Shown here piece after piece: positions 1 through 8,699 of a stretch of 64,000 nucleotides of DNA. Numbering within the stretch: position 1 is the stretch's first letter; each line of letters begins with the position of its first letter. The position numbers were made by a program, and so were the translations under genes. The DNA is taken from assembly GCF_004342225.1 (NCBI RefSeq), contig NZ_SMAR01000004.1, forward strand, positions 124,001 to 188,000, in the 5' to 3' direction. The stretch is from Martelella mediterranea. Lineage in GTDB: Bacteria; Pseudomonadota; Alphaproteobacteria; Rhizobiales; Rhizobiaceae. Under the pieces are notes generated by a model that was not told the DNA's origin, ran no database searches, and saw nothing but the letters and a program-made list of their open reading frames with translations.

Positions 1-618
1 AAGCTGACGCGTGCTTTAGCGGCAAGGCTTCAGTGTCCGGCTGTCATGTCAACTTTCTCACGGCTTCTGATTGATCCGAACCGTGGCGAAGACGATCCGA
101 CATTGATCATGAAGATTTCTGACGGTCAGATCATCCCAGCCAATCATCCGCTCACGGCGGCAGAAAGGCAAAGCCGGATCGATCTTTTTCATCGTCCCTA
201 TCATGATGCCATTGACGGTGTCATCGCCCGTGCGACAGCTGCAGCGGGAAAGCCGCCACTCGTTCTGTCTCTTCACTCTTTCACACCTGACTGGAAGGGA
301 TTCAGGCGCCCATGGCATGCCGGTGTGCTCTGGGATGGCGATCCGCGTGCGGTGCGTCCTTTGATCGCGGCTCTGTCTACGCTGGAAGGTGTCGTTGTCG
401 GAGAGAATGAGCCCTACACCGGCGCGCTGAAAGGCGATACGATGAACCGGCATTGTATGACTGAGGGAATCGCGCATGCACTGCTGGAGGTGCGGCAGGA
501 TCTGATTGCCGATGATCGGGGTGTGAAACGCTGGGCGGACCTTATCGAACCTATTTTTGCCACCTTGAATGCGGAAGAGAGCGTTCATGAAATAAGGCAT
601 TTTCCTTCACGGGTATGA
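1..618 (+). CDS. N-formylglutamate amidohydrolase family protein (5'-truncated by window edge)
   Basis: The reading frame is open from the first base, so the true start lies outside the window; an internal ATG at 46 is not the start. About 205 codons are visible. The stretch SRLLIDPNRG followed by a conserved LSLHSFTPDW segment is typical of the N-formylglutamate amidohydrolase fold (zinc-dependent hydrolase of the histidine-degradation type, also used for other N-formyl amides). The N-terminal zinc-ligand region is missing here. It is followed 24 bp later by the DUF1244 gene on the same strand. The family call is good; the substrate is uncertain. Confidence 0.8.
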   Translation, partial: KLTRALAARLQCPAVMSTFSRLLIDPNRGEDDPTLIMKISDGQIIPANHPLTAAERQSRIDLFHRPYHDAIDGVIARATAAAGKPPLVLSLHSFTPDWKGFRRPWHAGVLWDGDPRAVRPLIAALSTLEGVVVGENEPYTGALKGDTMNRHCMTEGIAHALLEVRQDLIADDRGVKRWADLIEPIFATLNAEESVHEIRHFPSRV

Positions 619-642
619 AACACAACGATCAGGGATAATTTC

Positions 643-948
643 ATGAGCGCATTGACGGAAGAAGAGCAGCGCGATCTGGAGGCTGCGGCGTTCAGGCGTC
701 TTGTATCGCATCTGCGTGAACGTACGGATGTTCAGAACATCGATATGATGAATCTTGCCGGTTTTTGCCGCAATTGTCTTTCCAACTGGTATCGCGATGC
801 TGCCGAAGAGCGTGACATCAACCTCTCGAAAGACGAATCGCGCCGGGCCATTTACGGGATGGACTACAGCGAATGGAAAGCGCGCTATCAAAGAGAGGCC
901 AGTGCGGACCAACGTGCCCAATTTGAAGTGAACAAACCACGCGATTAA
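643..948 (+). CDS. DUF1244 family small protein
   Basis: A 101-aa soluble protein with an AGGGA Shine-Dalgarno about 8 bp before the ATG. Its centre (NLAGFCRNCLSNWYR, then a DESRRAIYGMDYSEWK motif) is the signature of the DUF1244 family, a small alpha-helical protein widespread in alpha- and gammaproteobacteria and without an assigned function. The conserved FCRNC pair of cysteines is present. It probably shares a transcript with the amidohydrolase upstream and the DUF2312 gene downstream. Confidence 0.85.
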   Translation: MSALTEEEQRDLEAAAFRRLVSHLRERTDVQNIDMMNLAGFCRNCLSNWYRDAAEERDINLSKDESRRAIYGMDYSEWKARYQREASADQRAQFEVNKPRD

Positions 949-1035
949 GATTTAGAACCTGAACCTGTCTTGACCTTTGCCGCACTTCGCGGCAGGCAGG
1001 AGCACCTTAAATTTCCGTTTGAACAGGAGATCATT

Positions 1036-1302
1036 ATGTCTGACGCACAAGGCGTTGCGCGCGATCAGCTGCGCTCGTTCATCGAGCGGGTCGAGCGTCT
1101 CGAAGAAGAGAAGAAAACCATCGCTGATGACATCAAGGATGTCTACGGCGAGGCGAAGGCGACCGGTTTCGACACCAAGGCCCTTAGAAAGATCGTTGCT
1201 CTTCGCAAGAAAGACGAGCAGGAGCGCATGGAAGAGGAAGCGATCCTCGATACCTATATGATTGCGCTTGGCATGCTGCGTGCTCCGGAAGACGAAGAGT
1301 AA
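1036..1302 (+). CDS. DUF2312 family protein
   Basis: An 88-aa, highly charged helical protein. The start is the ATG at 1036, which has a CAGGAG SD at 1024-1029; an in-frame extension to 970 lacks a ribosome site. The sequence [20 protein letters not shown] and the following [11 protein letters not shown] stretch are diagnostic of DUF2312 (UPF0335, GapR-like). GapR of Caulobacter is a nucleoid-associated protein that binds overtwisted AT-rich DNA, so a DNA-binding role at the replication fork is plausible by family membership. It ends 10 bp from the convergent permease gene. Confidence 0.9.
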   Translation: MSDAQGVARDQLRSFIERVERLEEEKKTIADDIKDVYGEAKATGFDTKALRKIVALRKKDEQERMEEEAILDTYMIALGMLRAPEDEE

Positions 1303-1312
1303 GACGCAACGA

Positions 1313-2071
1313 TCAAAGACCGTCAACCATCAGCTTCAGTCCGGCCAGAAACGCCATGGCGTACATGAACGGGTAGAATACATCCATGCGCATGCGTTTG
1401 ATTACAAGTGCGCCGATGACAGTGGAGACGACGGCAAATGGCAGAAGGCTTGCCGAAGCAATCAGGTTCGGCGCCTTCAGCTCTCCCAGTTGATAATAGG
1501 GAAACAGCTTGATGAAGTTGATGATCGCGAAGAAGCGCACACTGGCACCGGTGTATGAGCGCGGATCAAGCTTCAGCGGTAGGGTATAGATCTGGTAGGG
1601 CGGTCCGCCTGAATGCGATATGAAACTGGTATATCCCGCCACCGCTCCCCAGACCGTGCCGGCAACAGGTCGCTGACCGGCCGGCGGTTTTTCCCGCTTG
1701 TCGCCGGGTCGCAGCATGTCAAAGAAATATTTGCCCGCAAAGATTACAGTGACGCCGCCGACAAGCAATCGTGTCAGGTCGAAGGGGACTGTCGAGAACG
1801 TGTACCAGCCAAGGGCAGTGCCGATGAGTGCACCGGGCATCAGATAGAGAAGCGTTGGCCAGTGCGTGTTATGCCGCCAGGAGAACAGCGCCACCACGTC
1901 CATAACGACAAGGATCGGCAAAAGAATTGCCGCTGCGGTTGCCGGATCGACAACAAAGGTCATGATTGGTACGCCGAGCAGCGCCAGCGCACCGCCCATT
2001 CCGCCCTTTGTAAGGCCGACAAGAACGACGGCAGGGACGGCAGCAGCATAGAAGGTAAGGTCTGGAAGCAT
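1313..2071 (-). CDS. Sulfite exporter TauE/SafE family permease
   Basis: A 252-aa integral membrane protein with about eight hydrophobic segments. The N-terminal GLTKGGMGGALALLGVPIM stretch and the later GYTSFISHSGGPPYQIY stretch are the two glycine-rich signature repeats of the TauE/SafE family (PF01925), inner-membrane exporters of sulfite, sulfoacetate or other organosulfur anions. No sulfur-metabolism gene lies beside it, so the substrate cannot be given. It is convergent with DUF2312 and divergent from the ThiE-like gene. Confidence 0.88.
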   Translation of the reverse strand: MLPDLTFYAAAVPAVVLVGLTKGGMGGALALLGVPIMTFVVDPATAAAILLPILVVMDVVALFSWRHNTHWPTLLYLMPGALIGTALGWYTFSTVPFDLTRLLVGGVTVIFAGKYFFDMLRPGDKREKPPAGQRPVAGTVWGAVAGYTSFISHSGGPPYQIYTLPLKLDPRSYTGASVRFFAIINFIKLFPYYQLGELKAPNLIASASLLPFAVVSTVIGALVIKRMRMDVFYPFMYAMAFLAGLKLMVDGL

Positions 2072-2212
2072 CAGGTTTCAGGCTTGATAAATTGATGAAA
2101 TGCGTTGCCCCGGAACTTCGATCAACGCATATGTTGAAAGTCCGATCTAACGGATTTATCGGGAAATGGCGAGGCCGCCGTTTCGCGCGCCATAAAAAGG
2201 GAGGCTATCAAA

Positions 2213-2866
2213 ATGGAATCCGAACAGGAACGCTGCCGTCTGGTTCTGGTCGTGCCGAAGATCGAAGACGCAAAGGCGCAGGAAAAGCTTTTGGGTGATG
2301 CTCTTCGCGGTGGCGATGTGGCTTCCGTGATACTTCCTCAGTATGACGAGGCGTTTGATGCATTTCAGGCGCGGGCCGAGCGGATTGTCCCGTTGATCCA
2401 GAATTACGATGCAGCGGCGCTGATTGCCGGTGACACGCGTGTGGTCGGACGCGTGAAGGCTGATGGCATACATATCGAAGGTGGCGCACCGGAGATTGCC
2501 GAAGCGGTTGAACGTTTTGCACCGCGCATGATTGTTGGTGGCGGCAACGCAAAAGAGCGACATCAGGCGCTGGAAATCGGCGAGGCCAATCCTGATTATA
2601 TCTTCTTCGGTCTGCTGGATGGTGATACGCACGCCAATACACATCCCAAAAACCTTGAGCTTGGCGAATGGTGGGCGTCTATGGTCGAGATTCCCTGTAT
2701 TGTGATGGGGGGGAGTGAACCGGCAAGTGCTGTTGAAGTGGCACACACCTGGGCCGAGTTCGTTGCTTTAGGACGTGCGGTTTTCGAAGCGCCAGGCGGG
2801 CCGGCGGCGATGGTCGCCCAGATCAATGCTGCGCTTGACGAAAAAGCGCCACGGTTTGAGTATTGA
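2213..2866 (+). CDS. ThiE-like (thiamine phosphate synthase family) protein
   Basis: A 217-aa TIM-barrel-like protein preceded by a GGGAGG SD. Recognisable ThiE/TenI elements are the ADGIHIEGG strand-loop (canonical enzymes have a DGVHLGQ type motif), the PDYIFFGLL strand, and a C-terminal phosphate-loop region VMGGSEPASAVEV. Several canonical synthase residues look replaced, for example the GQxD motif and the usual G(A)DGVAV ending. It may be a divergent synthase, a TenI-type regulator or a paralogue with another role; no thiamine genes are nearby. It is followed 8 bp later by the Sel1-repeat gene, probably in one operon. Confidence 0.7.
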   Translation: MESEQERCRLVLVVPKIEDAKAQEKLLGDALRGGDVASVILPQYDEAFDAFQARAERIVPLIQNYDAAALIAGDTRVVGRVKADGIHIEGGAPEIAEAVERFAPRMIVGGGNAKERHQALEIGEANPDYIFFGLLDGDTHANTHPKNLELGEWWASMVEIPCIVMGGSEPASAVEVAHTWAEFVALGRAVFEAPGGPAAMVAQINAALDEKAPRFEY

Positions 2867-2874
2867 TAGGGCTT

Positions 2875-3975
2875 ATGTTTTCTTTATTCCGCACTATCTG
2901 GCTGTGTTCGTTCGCAACTGTTTCCCTTGCGGCATCCGGTGCCGTTGCACAGAGCCAGATGCCGATGATGGTGCCTGGAAACATGATGGTGCAGGGCGGC
3001 GATATATCAAAAGGGAGCCGCCTTATTCCGCCTGAAAATGATGATGCAGGAGGCGAAGCGGGCAATGACGGCTTCGGGCTTCATCTTTATGACCGAATGG
3101 ATGCCGATCTTCCCGAACTGCCGCCTGAAAAGCCCTACAACGGTCCGATTGACCTGGCTTATGGTCTTTATCAGCGTGGTTATTTCGAAAGCGCTTATCA
3201 GGCTGCACTGGTGCGCGCGCACAAGGGCGATCCGGCTGCTGAAACCCTGATAGCGGAGATGATCGAGCGGGAGTTTATCTCTCAAAAACGTGCTGGCAAG
3301 CCGATGGAGTGGTACCGCATGGCGGCTGACAGCGGAAGGGCGTGGGCTGTCAATCGCTATGGTATGGCACTTCTCTCCTCAGATGATGAAGAAGATGTTG
3401 CAGAAGGCCGCAAGCTGATCAAACAAGCGGCTGAGGCCGGAAATGCGACGGCTCAGTATAACTATGGAAATCTTCTGATACAGGAAAATCCGGGACAAGA
3501 AGGGCTCAGGCGGGCCTTGCCCTGGTTTGAGAAAGCCGCCGTGGCCGCCGTTCCTGATGCTGAATACGCCCTGTCGCAGATTTATCCGGCACTCGATGGT
3601 GCGACGGAACAGGATCAGCGCGAGGCGCTGTTCTGGCTTGAGCGCGCCGCTGAGGACGAGCATGTTACAGCCCAGCTTGAACTCGCCCTCAAGTTGATTA
3701 ACGGTGATGGCGTTCCCACGGATCTCGGAGCGGGGTTTGACTGGATGCATCGTGCAGCCTTGAAGGGAAACCCCGCAGCGGCGAGCAAGCTGGCTTATCT
3801 TTATAAAAACGGGATCGGGACACCCGTCGATGAGATTGCCGCGGCAACTTTTTACCTGAAAGCCAGGCAGGCAGGCCTGGATACGCCGGAAATGGAAACC
3901 TTTCTTCAGACCCTTTCTCCCGATGAGCTTGCAAAGGCGCGAATGCGGGCGCAGGCAATCGTCGTCCAGTTTTAA
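2875..3975 (+). CDS. Exported Sel1-like repeat (SLR/TPR) protein
   Basis: A 366-aa protein starting at the ATG at 2875; a TTG four codons upstream overlaps the previous stop and is less likely. An N-terminal signal peptide (MFSLFRTIW.. to an AVAQ cleavage site near residue 26) directs it to the periplasm. From about residue 100 it carries consecutive Sel1-like repeats of about 36 residues (patterns such as AGNATAQYNYGNLL, EDEHVTAQLELAL and KGNPAAASKLAYLYKNG). Such proteins act as scaffolds, often in envelope stress or polysaccharide regulation. Partner and pathway are unknown. Confidence 0.83.
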   Translation: MFSLFRTIWLCSFATVSLAASGAVAQSQMPMMVPGNMMVQGGDISKGSRLIPPENDDAGGEAGNDGFGLHLYDRMDADLPELPPEKPYNGPIDLAYGLYQRGYFESAYQAALVRAHKGDPAAETLIAEMIEREFISQKRAGKPMEWYRMAADSGRAWAVNRYGMALLSSDDEEDVAEGRKLIKQAAEAGNATAQYNYGNLLIQENPGQEGLRRALPWFEKAAVAAVPDAEYALSQIYPALDGATEQDQREALFWLERAAEDEHVTAQLELALKLINGDGVPTDLGAGFDWMHRAALKGNPAAASKLAYLYKNGIGTPVDEIAAATFYLKARQAGLDTPEMETFLQTLSPDELAKARMRAQAIVVQF

Positions 3976-4085
3976 GCCTATTGCTTTTTAACTGTTCATA
4001 TTTCTACGTTAAGTATATTCTGAAAACAATCTTGGGACTTCAGAACACTTCTGAAATCGGGGGTGCGTTTCGGAGGTACACAACG

Positions 4086-5204
4086 TTGCTGCAGTTCAGC
4101 TTCATCGGGCAGCTTGTCGCCAGTCTCGGTCTGGGGGCTCTTGTTGTTATCGGCTATGGCATCGTCCTGCGCCGTCTGGGCGGCAAACGCAGCGCCTTGT
4201 ATGCGAGCGCTATCATTTTTTCATTTGGCGCACTGGCGGCCATGGTTAACCCGATCGAGCTTCAACCGGGAATTGTTTTTGATGCACGCGCTGTATTTAT
4301 CGCGCTTGCTGCCCCGTTTGGAGGCTCGTTAGCCGGGGTGGCGGCTGGCATGAGTGCCGCTGCTTTTCGGTACTGGGGCGGTGGCGACGGAGCCGTCGCC
4401 GGGATGACCGGCATAGTGATTAGCACTTTAGCAGGCCTCATCTTTTGTTGGCTGAGCCTTAAGCGGCAGACTGTCAAAAGCCTCCTGATGTTGGGGCTTA
4501 TGACAGATATCATGGTGTTTTCTGTTTTTGTTCTTGGTTTTGAGGTGGCCGGTCCACTGTTCCAAAACGTAGCCCTACCCTTATCCCTCATCAATATCGG
4601 TGGCGTTGTCATGTTGGGTTATGTCCTCGAAGCCACGCGGCAAGCCGATGACCATCTTCGACTTGTCGAGTTTGAGGCGGAGCGTGATCCGCTCACGAAT
4701 TTGTGGAACCGGCGTGCTCTGGCCGAGTTGGGCGTGCGAATGGCCGCGCCTGACAATACTGAGCCCAAACAAGGATGTATCATCCTTTTCGATATCGATC
4801 ATTTCAAGGCGATCAATGACCGCTTCGGCCATCCGCGCGGCGATCTGGTGCTCTTGGCTGTTGCGCGGGTGATATCGACCCGTGTCCGGCGGTCGGATAT
4901 GGTTGTCCGCTACGGTGGCGAAGAGATTGCTGTCATTCTTTTAGGCTCGCCGGTTGAAGCTGCCTGCCGTGTTGCCGAGCAGGTTCGTCATTTAGTCGAA
5001 GAAGAGCGGTTCGAACATGAGGGGCATTCTTTCGGGGTGACCGTGAGTGCTGGTCTTACAGCCTTTGATACGATGCAGATGCCTTTAAGCCATGCTCTGG
5101 ATCTGGCGGATCGTGCCTTATACAAAGCTAAAAATGCCGGTCGGAACCGTGTGCATTTCGAGACTGTCCAGACTAAAGAGCCGATTGCCGCGTCCAACTC
5201 TTGA
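4086..5204 (+). CDS. Membrane-bound GGDEF diguanylate cyclase with 5TM sensor domain
   Basis: A 372-aa protein. I chose the TTG at 4086 because a perfect GGAGG SD lies at 4072-4076; a longer frame from 3981 has none. The N-terminal half has five to six membrane helices with a 5TMR-LYT-like signature (NPIELQPGIVFDARAVF and a following GGxxAG segment). After residue 200 comes a full GGDEF domain: LTNLWNRRAL, FDIDHFK and the active site GGEEI at residues 277-281. It should synthesise cyclic di-GMP from GTP at the inner membrane. No RxxD inhibitory site is obvious five residues before GGEEI. A TATATT -10-like box lies at 4014-4019. Confidence 0.9.
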   Translation: MLQFSFIGQLVASLGLGALVVIGYGIVLRRLGGKRSALYASAIIFSFGALAAMVNPIELQPGIVFDARAVFIALAAPFGGSLAGVAAGMSAAAFRYWGGGDGAVAGMTGIVISTLAGLIFCWLSLKRQTVKSLLMLGLMTDIMVFSVFVLGFEVAGPLFQNVALPLSLINIGGVVMLGYVLEATRQADDHLRLVEFEAERDPLTNLWNRRALAELGVRMAAPDNTEPKQGCIILFDIDHFKAINDRFGHPRGDLVLLAVARVISTRVRRSDMVVRYGGEEIAVILLGSPVEAACRVAEQVRHLVEEERFEHEGHSFGVTVSAGLTAFDTMQMPLSHALDLADRALYKAKNAGRNRVHFETVQTKEPIAASNS

Positions 5205-5300
5205 ATTTCCTTGTGTTATGTGGTCTTGAACCGGCAACAGATGTGTTTTGTCTTTGCCGCGTTTATAGCGCGCGGCCCGTCCTAAGGAAGTATTCGTCTC

Positions 5301-6098
5301 ATGGCCCGTTCCGCCCTTCTTAACGTCATGGTACAGGCTGCGCTCAAAGCCGGGCGTTCGCTTACGCGTGATTTCGGTGAAGTGCAGAACTTGCAGGTTT
5401 CCATCAAGGGACCCGGCGATTTCGTGTCGCAGGCTGATCTGAAGGCCGAAAAGATCGTGCGCTCTGAACTGATGCGTGCCCGCCCGACCTATGGTTTTCT
5501 TGGCGAAGAAGGTGGCGAGGAAGAAGGCTCAGACGGTCAGCATCGCTGGATTGTCGATCCGCTGGATGGAACGACCAATTTCCTGCACGGTATACCGCAA
5601 TTCGCGGTTTCCATTGCGCTTGAGCGAAATGGAGAGATTGTTGCCGGTGTCATTTTCAATCCTGTTCAGGATGAGCTTTTTGTCGCTGAAAAGGGCGGCG
5701 GCGCGTTTTGCAATGATCGCCGTATTCGTGTTTCAGCGCGCCGTAATCTTTCCGATTGTGTCGTTGGCTGCGGCGTGCCGCATCTCGGGCGCGGTCAGCA
5801 TGGCAAGTTTCTGGTCGAACTGCGTCATGTGATGGGGGAGGTCGCAGGCATCCGGAGGATGGGCGCTGCCTCTCTTGATCTTGCCTATGTGGCGGCCGGT
5901 CGCCTTGATGGCTACTGGGAAGACAGCCTTTCAGCCTGGGATATGGCAGCGGGCCTGATTCTGGTTCGCGAAGCCGGTGGTTTCGTGTCGGATACCAAGG
6001 GCGGGCAGCAGATGCTGGATACCGGCAGCGTGATCGCCGGCAATGAAATGATACGCATCGCGCTCTTCGATCAGCTGCAGCGCCGCCTTGAGAAATAA
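5301..6098 (+). CDS. suhB: Inositol monophosphatase family protein (SuhB-like)
   Basis: A 265-aa soluble phosphatase with the complete family signature: GEEGGEEE near residue 69, W83-IVD86PLD89GTTNF for metal and phosphate binding, and WDMAAG near residue 215. These ligate two or three Mg2+ ions and hydrolyse myo-inositol phosphates or related sugar phosphates; E. coli SuhB also has an RNA/antitermination role. The length matches the family. It follows the GGDEF gene by 96 bp on the same strand. The symbol is by family resemblance. Confidence 0.88.
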   Translation: MARSALLNVMVQAALKAGRSLTRDFGEVQNLQVSIKGPGDFVSQADLKAEKIVRSELMRARPTYGFLGEEGGEEEGSDGQHRWIVDPLDGTTNFLHGIPQFAVSIALERNGEIVAGVIFNPVQDELFVAEKGGGAFCNDRRIRVSARRNLSDCVVGCGVPHLGRGQHGKFLVELRHVMGEVAGIRRMGAASLDLAYVAAGRLDGYWEDSLSAWDMAAGLILVREAGGFVSDTKGGQQMLDTGSVIAGNEMIRIALFDQLQRRLEK

Positions 6099-6113
6099 TC
6101 GCGCTCAGCCATG

Positions 6114-6130
6114 AAGCCTTTTTGGCTTTT
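6114..6130 (+). terminator. Weak hairpin after suhB
   Basis: An AAGCC / GGCTT stem with a TTTTT loop and a short T tract directly follows the inositol monophosphatase gene. The five-base-pair stem makes this a weak intrinsic terminator at best. Confidence 0.35.
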
Positions 6131-6177
6131 CGGCACTGCACCCTTCATTTCGTCCGCTTTTTCGATTAGAGCTTGCG

Positions 6178-6199
6178 GGGCCGGTTGAACAACCGGCCC
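6178..6199. repeat. Perfect inverted repeat between suhB and the MotA-like gene
   Basis: GGGCCGGTTG is followed after two bases by CAACCGGCCC, a 22-bp near-perfect palindrome. The T tract behind it is poor (TGATTTGTCG). It could be a terminator stem or a protein-binding site about 100 bp upstream of the next gene. Confidence 0.5.
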
Positions 6200-6302
6200 T
6201 GATTTGTCGTGTCGATTCTCCACCGGGCTGAAGGCGGTCTGACGTCTCGCTCAAAGTTTGGGAACGGCAGACAAGTGCCAGATGCGCGGAGGTTGTGACA
6301 GA

Positions 6303-7331
6303 ATGTCAGATATCGAACTCGAAAATGGTGATCGGCGCGAACCGTCCAAGCGCGGTTATGCGCAGAAGCTGTCGAGCCCGATGACGTTCATATGGACGAT
6401 GGTGATCTTCCTGATCCTGATCGGGTTTTGCGTGGCGATCCTCTACCGGCAGGCTCACGACGCATTCATGACCAATCCGGGGCTGAACGGTCTCATACTT
6501 GGCGTATTGCTGATCGGTATCCTGATGGTCTTCAGTCAGGTCTTTGCCTTGCGCAGAGAAGTGAGCTGGCTGAATTCCTATCGCGCTGCCGGAAGTGCGG
6601 ATCGGGTTGGCCGGGATCCGAAATTGCTGGCTCCGTTGCGTGCGTTGATCGGCAGCCGGCAGACCATGGCTCTTTCCACGGCCTCTTTGCGTTCCATTCT
6701 CGATTCCATCGGGACGCGGCTCGATGAACAACGGGATACCTCGCGTTATCTTGTCGGTCTGCTTGTTTTCCTTGGGCTTCTGGGCACATTCTGGGGACTT
6801 CTTGGAACGATTGGCTCGATTGGCGATATCATTCAGAATCTCGATCCGAATTCAGGCGATAGCGGCGATGTGCTGAACGCGCTGAAACAGGGGCTTTCCG
6901 GCCCGCTGGCGGGTATGGGAACTGCGTTTTCGTCATCACTTCTCGGGCTTTCCGGCTCGCTCGTTCTCGGATTTCTGGATCTGCAGGCGGGCCGTGCGCA
7001 AAACCGTTTCTATATGGAACTGGAAAACTGGCTGTCATCGATGACCGATGTCTCTTCCGATCTTGCGCCCGCGCTTGAAGGTGTTGCCAGCGGCTCCAGC
7101 GAACAGTTTGAAATCATCGCGCAGGAGCTGCGCCGCATCGTTGAGGCCAATGGAACCGCCAAAGGCGATGTCACGGCGATGGCCCAGCTTGCTGAGGGCA
7201 TTCAAGGTGTTGTGAAAAATATGCGCAACGAGCAGCAGATGCTGCGCGACTGGATCGAGGCGCAGCACGAAGAGTCGCAGGAAATGCGTCGTACGCTCCA
7301 GCGACTGACCGATAAGCTTGAAGGGCGCTGA
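6303..7331 (+). CDS. MotA/TolQ/ExbB-type proton-channel subunit
   Basis: A 342-aa inner-membrane protein. The ATG at 6303 has a GGAGG SD at 6288-6292; a longer TTG frame is less likely. Two hydrophobic helices lie near residues 28-80 (TFIWTMVIFLILIGF and GLILGVLLIGILMVF). The pair typical of MotA/TolQ/ExbB follows: LLVFLGLLGTFWGLLGTIGSI near 145-170 and GMGTAFSSSLLGLSGSLVL near 205-225. The C-terminus is a cytoplasmic helical tail. These proteins form pentameric rings around a MotB/TolR-type dimer. Only 2 bp separate it from the OmpA-domain partner, so the two are co-translated. No flagellar, Tol or TonB genes are adjacent. Confidence 0.85.
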   Translation: MSDIELENGDRREPSKRGYAQKLSSPMTFIWTMVIFLILIGFCVAILYRQAHDAFMTNPGLNGLILGVLLIGILMVFSQVFALRREVSWLNSYRAAGSADRVGRDPKLLAPLRALIGSRQTMALSTASLRSILDSIGTRLDEQRDTSRYLVGLLVFLGLLGTFWGLLGTIGSIGDIIQNLDPNSGDSGDVLNALKQGLSGPLAGMGTAFSSSLLGLSGSLVLGFLDLQAGRAQNRFYMELENWLSSMTDVSSDLAPALEGVASGSSEQFEIIAQELRRIVEANGTAKGDVTAMAQLAEGIQGVVKNMRNEQQMLRDWIEAQHEESQEMRRTLQRLTDKLEGR

Positions 7332-7333
7332 CC

Positions 7334-8365
7334 ATGGCGCTTGGCCGAAACCGCCGATCAAACCGCAATGTTGATTACTGGCCTGGCTTTGTCGATGCGC
7401 TTTCGACACTGCTTCTGGCCATCATGTTCCTGCTGACGGTTTTCGTGATCGGGCAGTTTATCCTGACGCGGGAAATTTCGGGCAAGGACGAGGTGTTAAA
7501 TCGCCTCAACAGTCAGATTGCGGAGCTGACGCAGCTTCTGGCTCTGGAGCGGAGTAACAGTCAGGACGCCAATGATCAGATTGCCGCTTTGCAGGCATCT
7601 CTGGCCTCTGCTGTCGCTGAAAAATCGCGCTTGCAGCAGCTTCTTGATGAAGGGGCAGGTGCAAGCGATGCAGCAGAAGCGCGCATCGGTGAATTGTCCG
7701 AAGATCTGGAGGCTGAACGCCAGCTTTCGGCCCGTGCCCAAAGCCAGATTGCGCTGCTGAACCAGCAGATTTCTGCTCTGCGGGCGCAGCTTGCAGCCGT
7801 CGAAGAGGCATTGGAAGTTTCGGAAGCAAAAGACAAAGCTTCGCAGGCGCGCATCGCGGATCTTGGTCGTCGCCTCAATGTAGCTCTTGCGCAGAAAGTG
7901 CAGGAGCTAAACCGCTATCGTTCCGATTTCTTCGGGCGCCTGCGACAGATCCTGTCTGACCGTGAGAATATCCGCATTGTCGGAGACCGTTTCGTTTTCC
8001 AGTCGGAGGTTCTCTTCCCATCCGGTTCTGATGAACTGAATACAGCCGGACGAGAAGAACTGTCCAAACTGGCCAGTGCGCTTCTGGAGATCGCACCTGA
8101 GATCCCCGATGATATCAACTGGGTGTTGAGGGTCGATGGTCATACCGATGATGTGCCGATCCGCGCCGGTGGTCAGTTTGCCGATAACTGGGAGCTTTCG
8201 ACAGCGCGTGCGAATTCGGTTGTGCGTTACCTGATTTCTCAGGGTGTACCGGCGAAACGGCTGGTGGCTGCCGGGTTTGCTGAATATCAGCCGATTGCCG
8301 AAGGCAATTCACCCGAGGCGCGTGCGCAGAATCGTCGGATTGAGTTCAAGCTGACTGAGCGATAG
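7334..8365 (+). CDS. MotB/OmpA-type peptidoglycan-binding partner of the channel subunit
   Basis: A 343-aa protein with one N-terminal membrane helix (about residues 18-45). The motif GFVDALSTLLLAIMFLL puts Asp21 where MotB, TolR and ExbD carry the ion-accepting aspartate. A long coiled coil (about 52-200, rich in LNQQISALRAQLA-type heptads) links it to a C-terminal OmpA-like domain (about 225-343) with DGHTDDVPI, ELSTARANSVV and QNRRIEF, which should bind peptidoglycan. With the upstream gene it makes a stator-like unit. The coiled coil is much longer than in MotB. Its function is undetermined in what I recall of rhizobial annotation. Confidence 0.85.
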   Translation: MALGRNRRSNRNVDYWPGFVDALSTLLLAIMFLLTVFVIGQFILTREISGKDEVLNRLNSQIAELTQLLALERSNSQDANDQIAALQASLASAVAEKSRLQQLLDEGAGASDAAEARIGELSEDLEAERQLSARAQSQIALLNQQISALRAQLAAVEEALEVSEAKDKASQARIADLGRRLNVALAQKVQELNRYRSDFFGRLRQILSDRENIRIVGDRFVFQSEVLFPSGSDELNTAGREELSKLASALLEIAPEIPDDINWVLRVDGHTDDVPIRAGGQFADNWELSTARANSVVRYLISQGVPAKRLVAAGFAEYQPIAEGNSPEARAQNRRIEFKLTER

Positions 8366-8699
8366 AGCGCTTTGCAAAAAAGTTGGTCCGCCAAAAAACT
8401 GCGTTTACTTGGCGGGCTATGGAAATGCGGTGTTTCCTTTTGTGGTCGGCAATAGGGCTTTGCCTGAAAGTCTGACCGTTTGCAGAAAAAACGGACGGAA
8501 ATTGTCCGCATTCGGTGTTCGTCCGTTCGTCGGGGCTTGCCGCGGGCAAGTGTTTTTTCTATTTTCCAATCTCCGCAAGGGTGGAGCGCGTCTCGTGCTG
8601 CCGCCGCGTTTCGTCCAAGAAGCGCTGTTCTTCCTGACAAGCGGACGAGGGCACCTCCAGGAAGCATTCAGAACAATAGTATCTGCTTCGGAGAGGGAC
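8366..8699. other. 334-bp intergenic region
   Basis: No convincing gene. It holds an inverted repeat (CCGCCAA at 8388-8394, TTGGCGG at 8409-8415) just after the OmpA-domain gene and a promoter-like pair at 8537-8565 ahead of the DMT permease. The frame upstream of the permease is open but has no coding character and no ribosome site. Confidence 0.5.
8537..8565 (+). promoter_or_regulatory. Candidate promoter for DMT permease
   Basis: TTGCCG and TATTTT are separated by 17 bp, about 135 bp before the permease ATG. This was found by eye only. Confidence 0.35.

Noticed and set aside
8409-8699. N-terminal extension of the DMT permease
   Set aside because: It would add 97 residues not seen in EamA proteins, and the ATG at 8700 has a strong SD.
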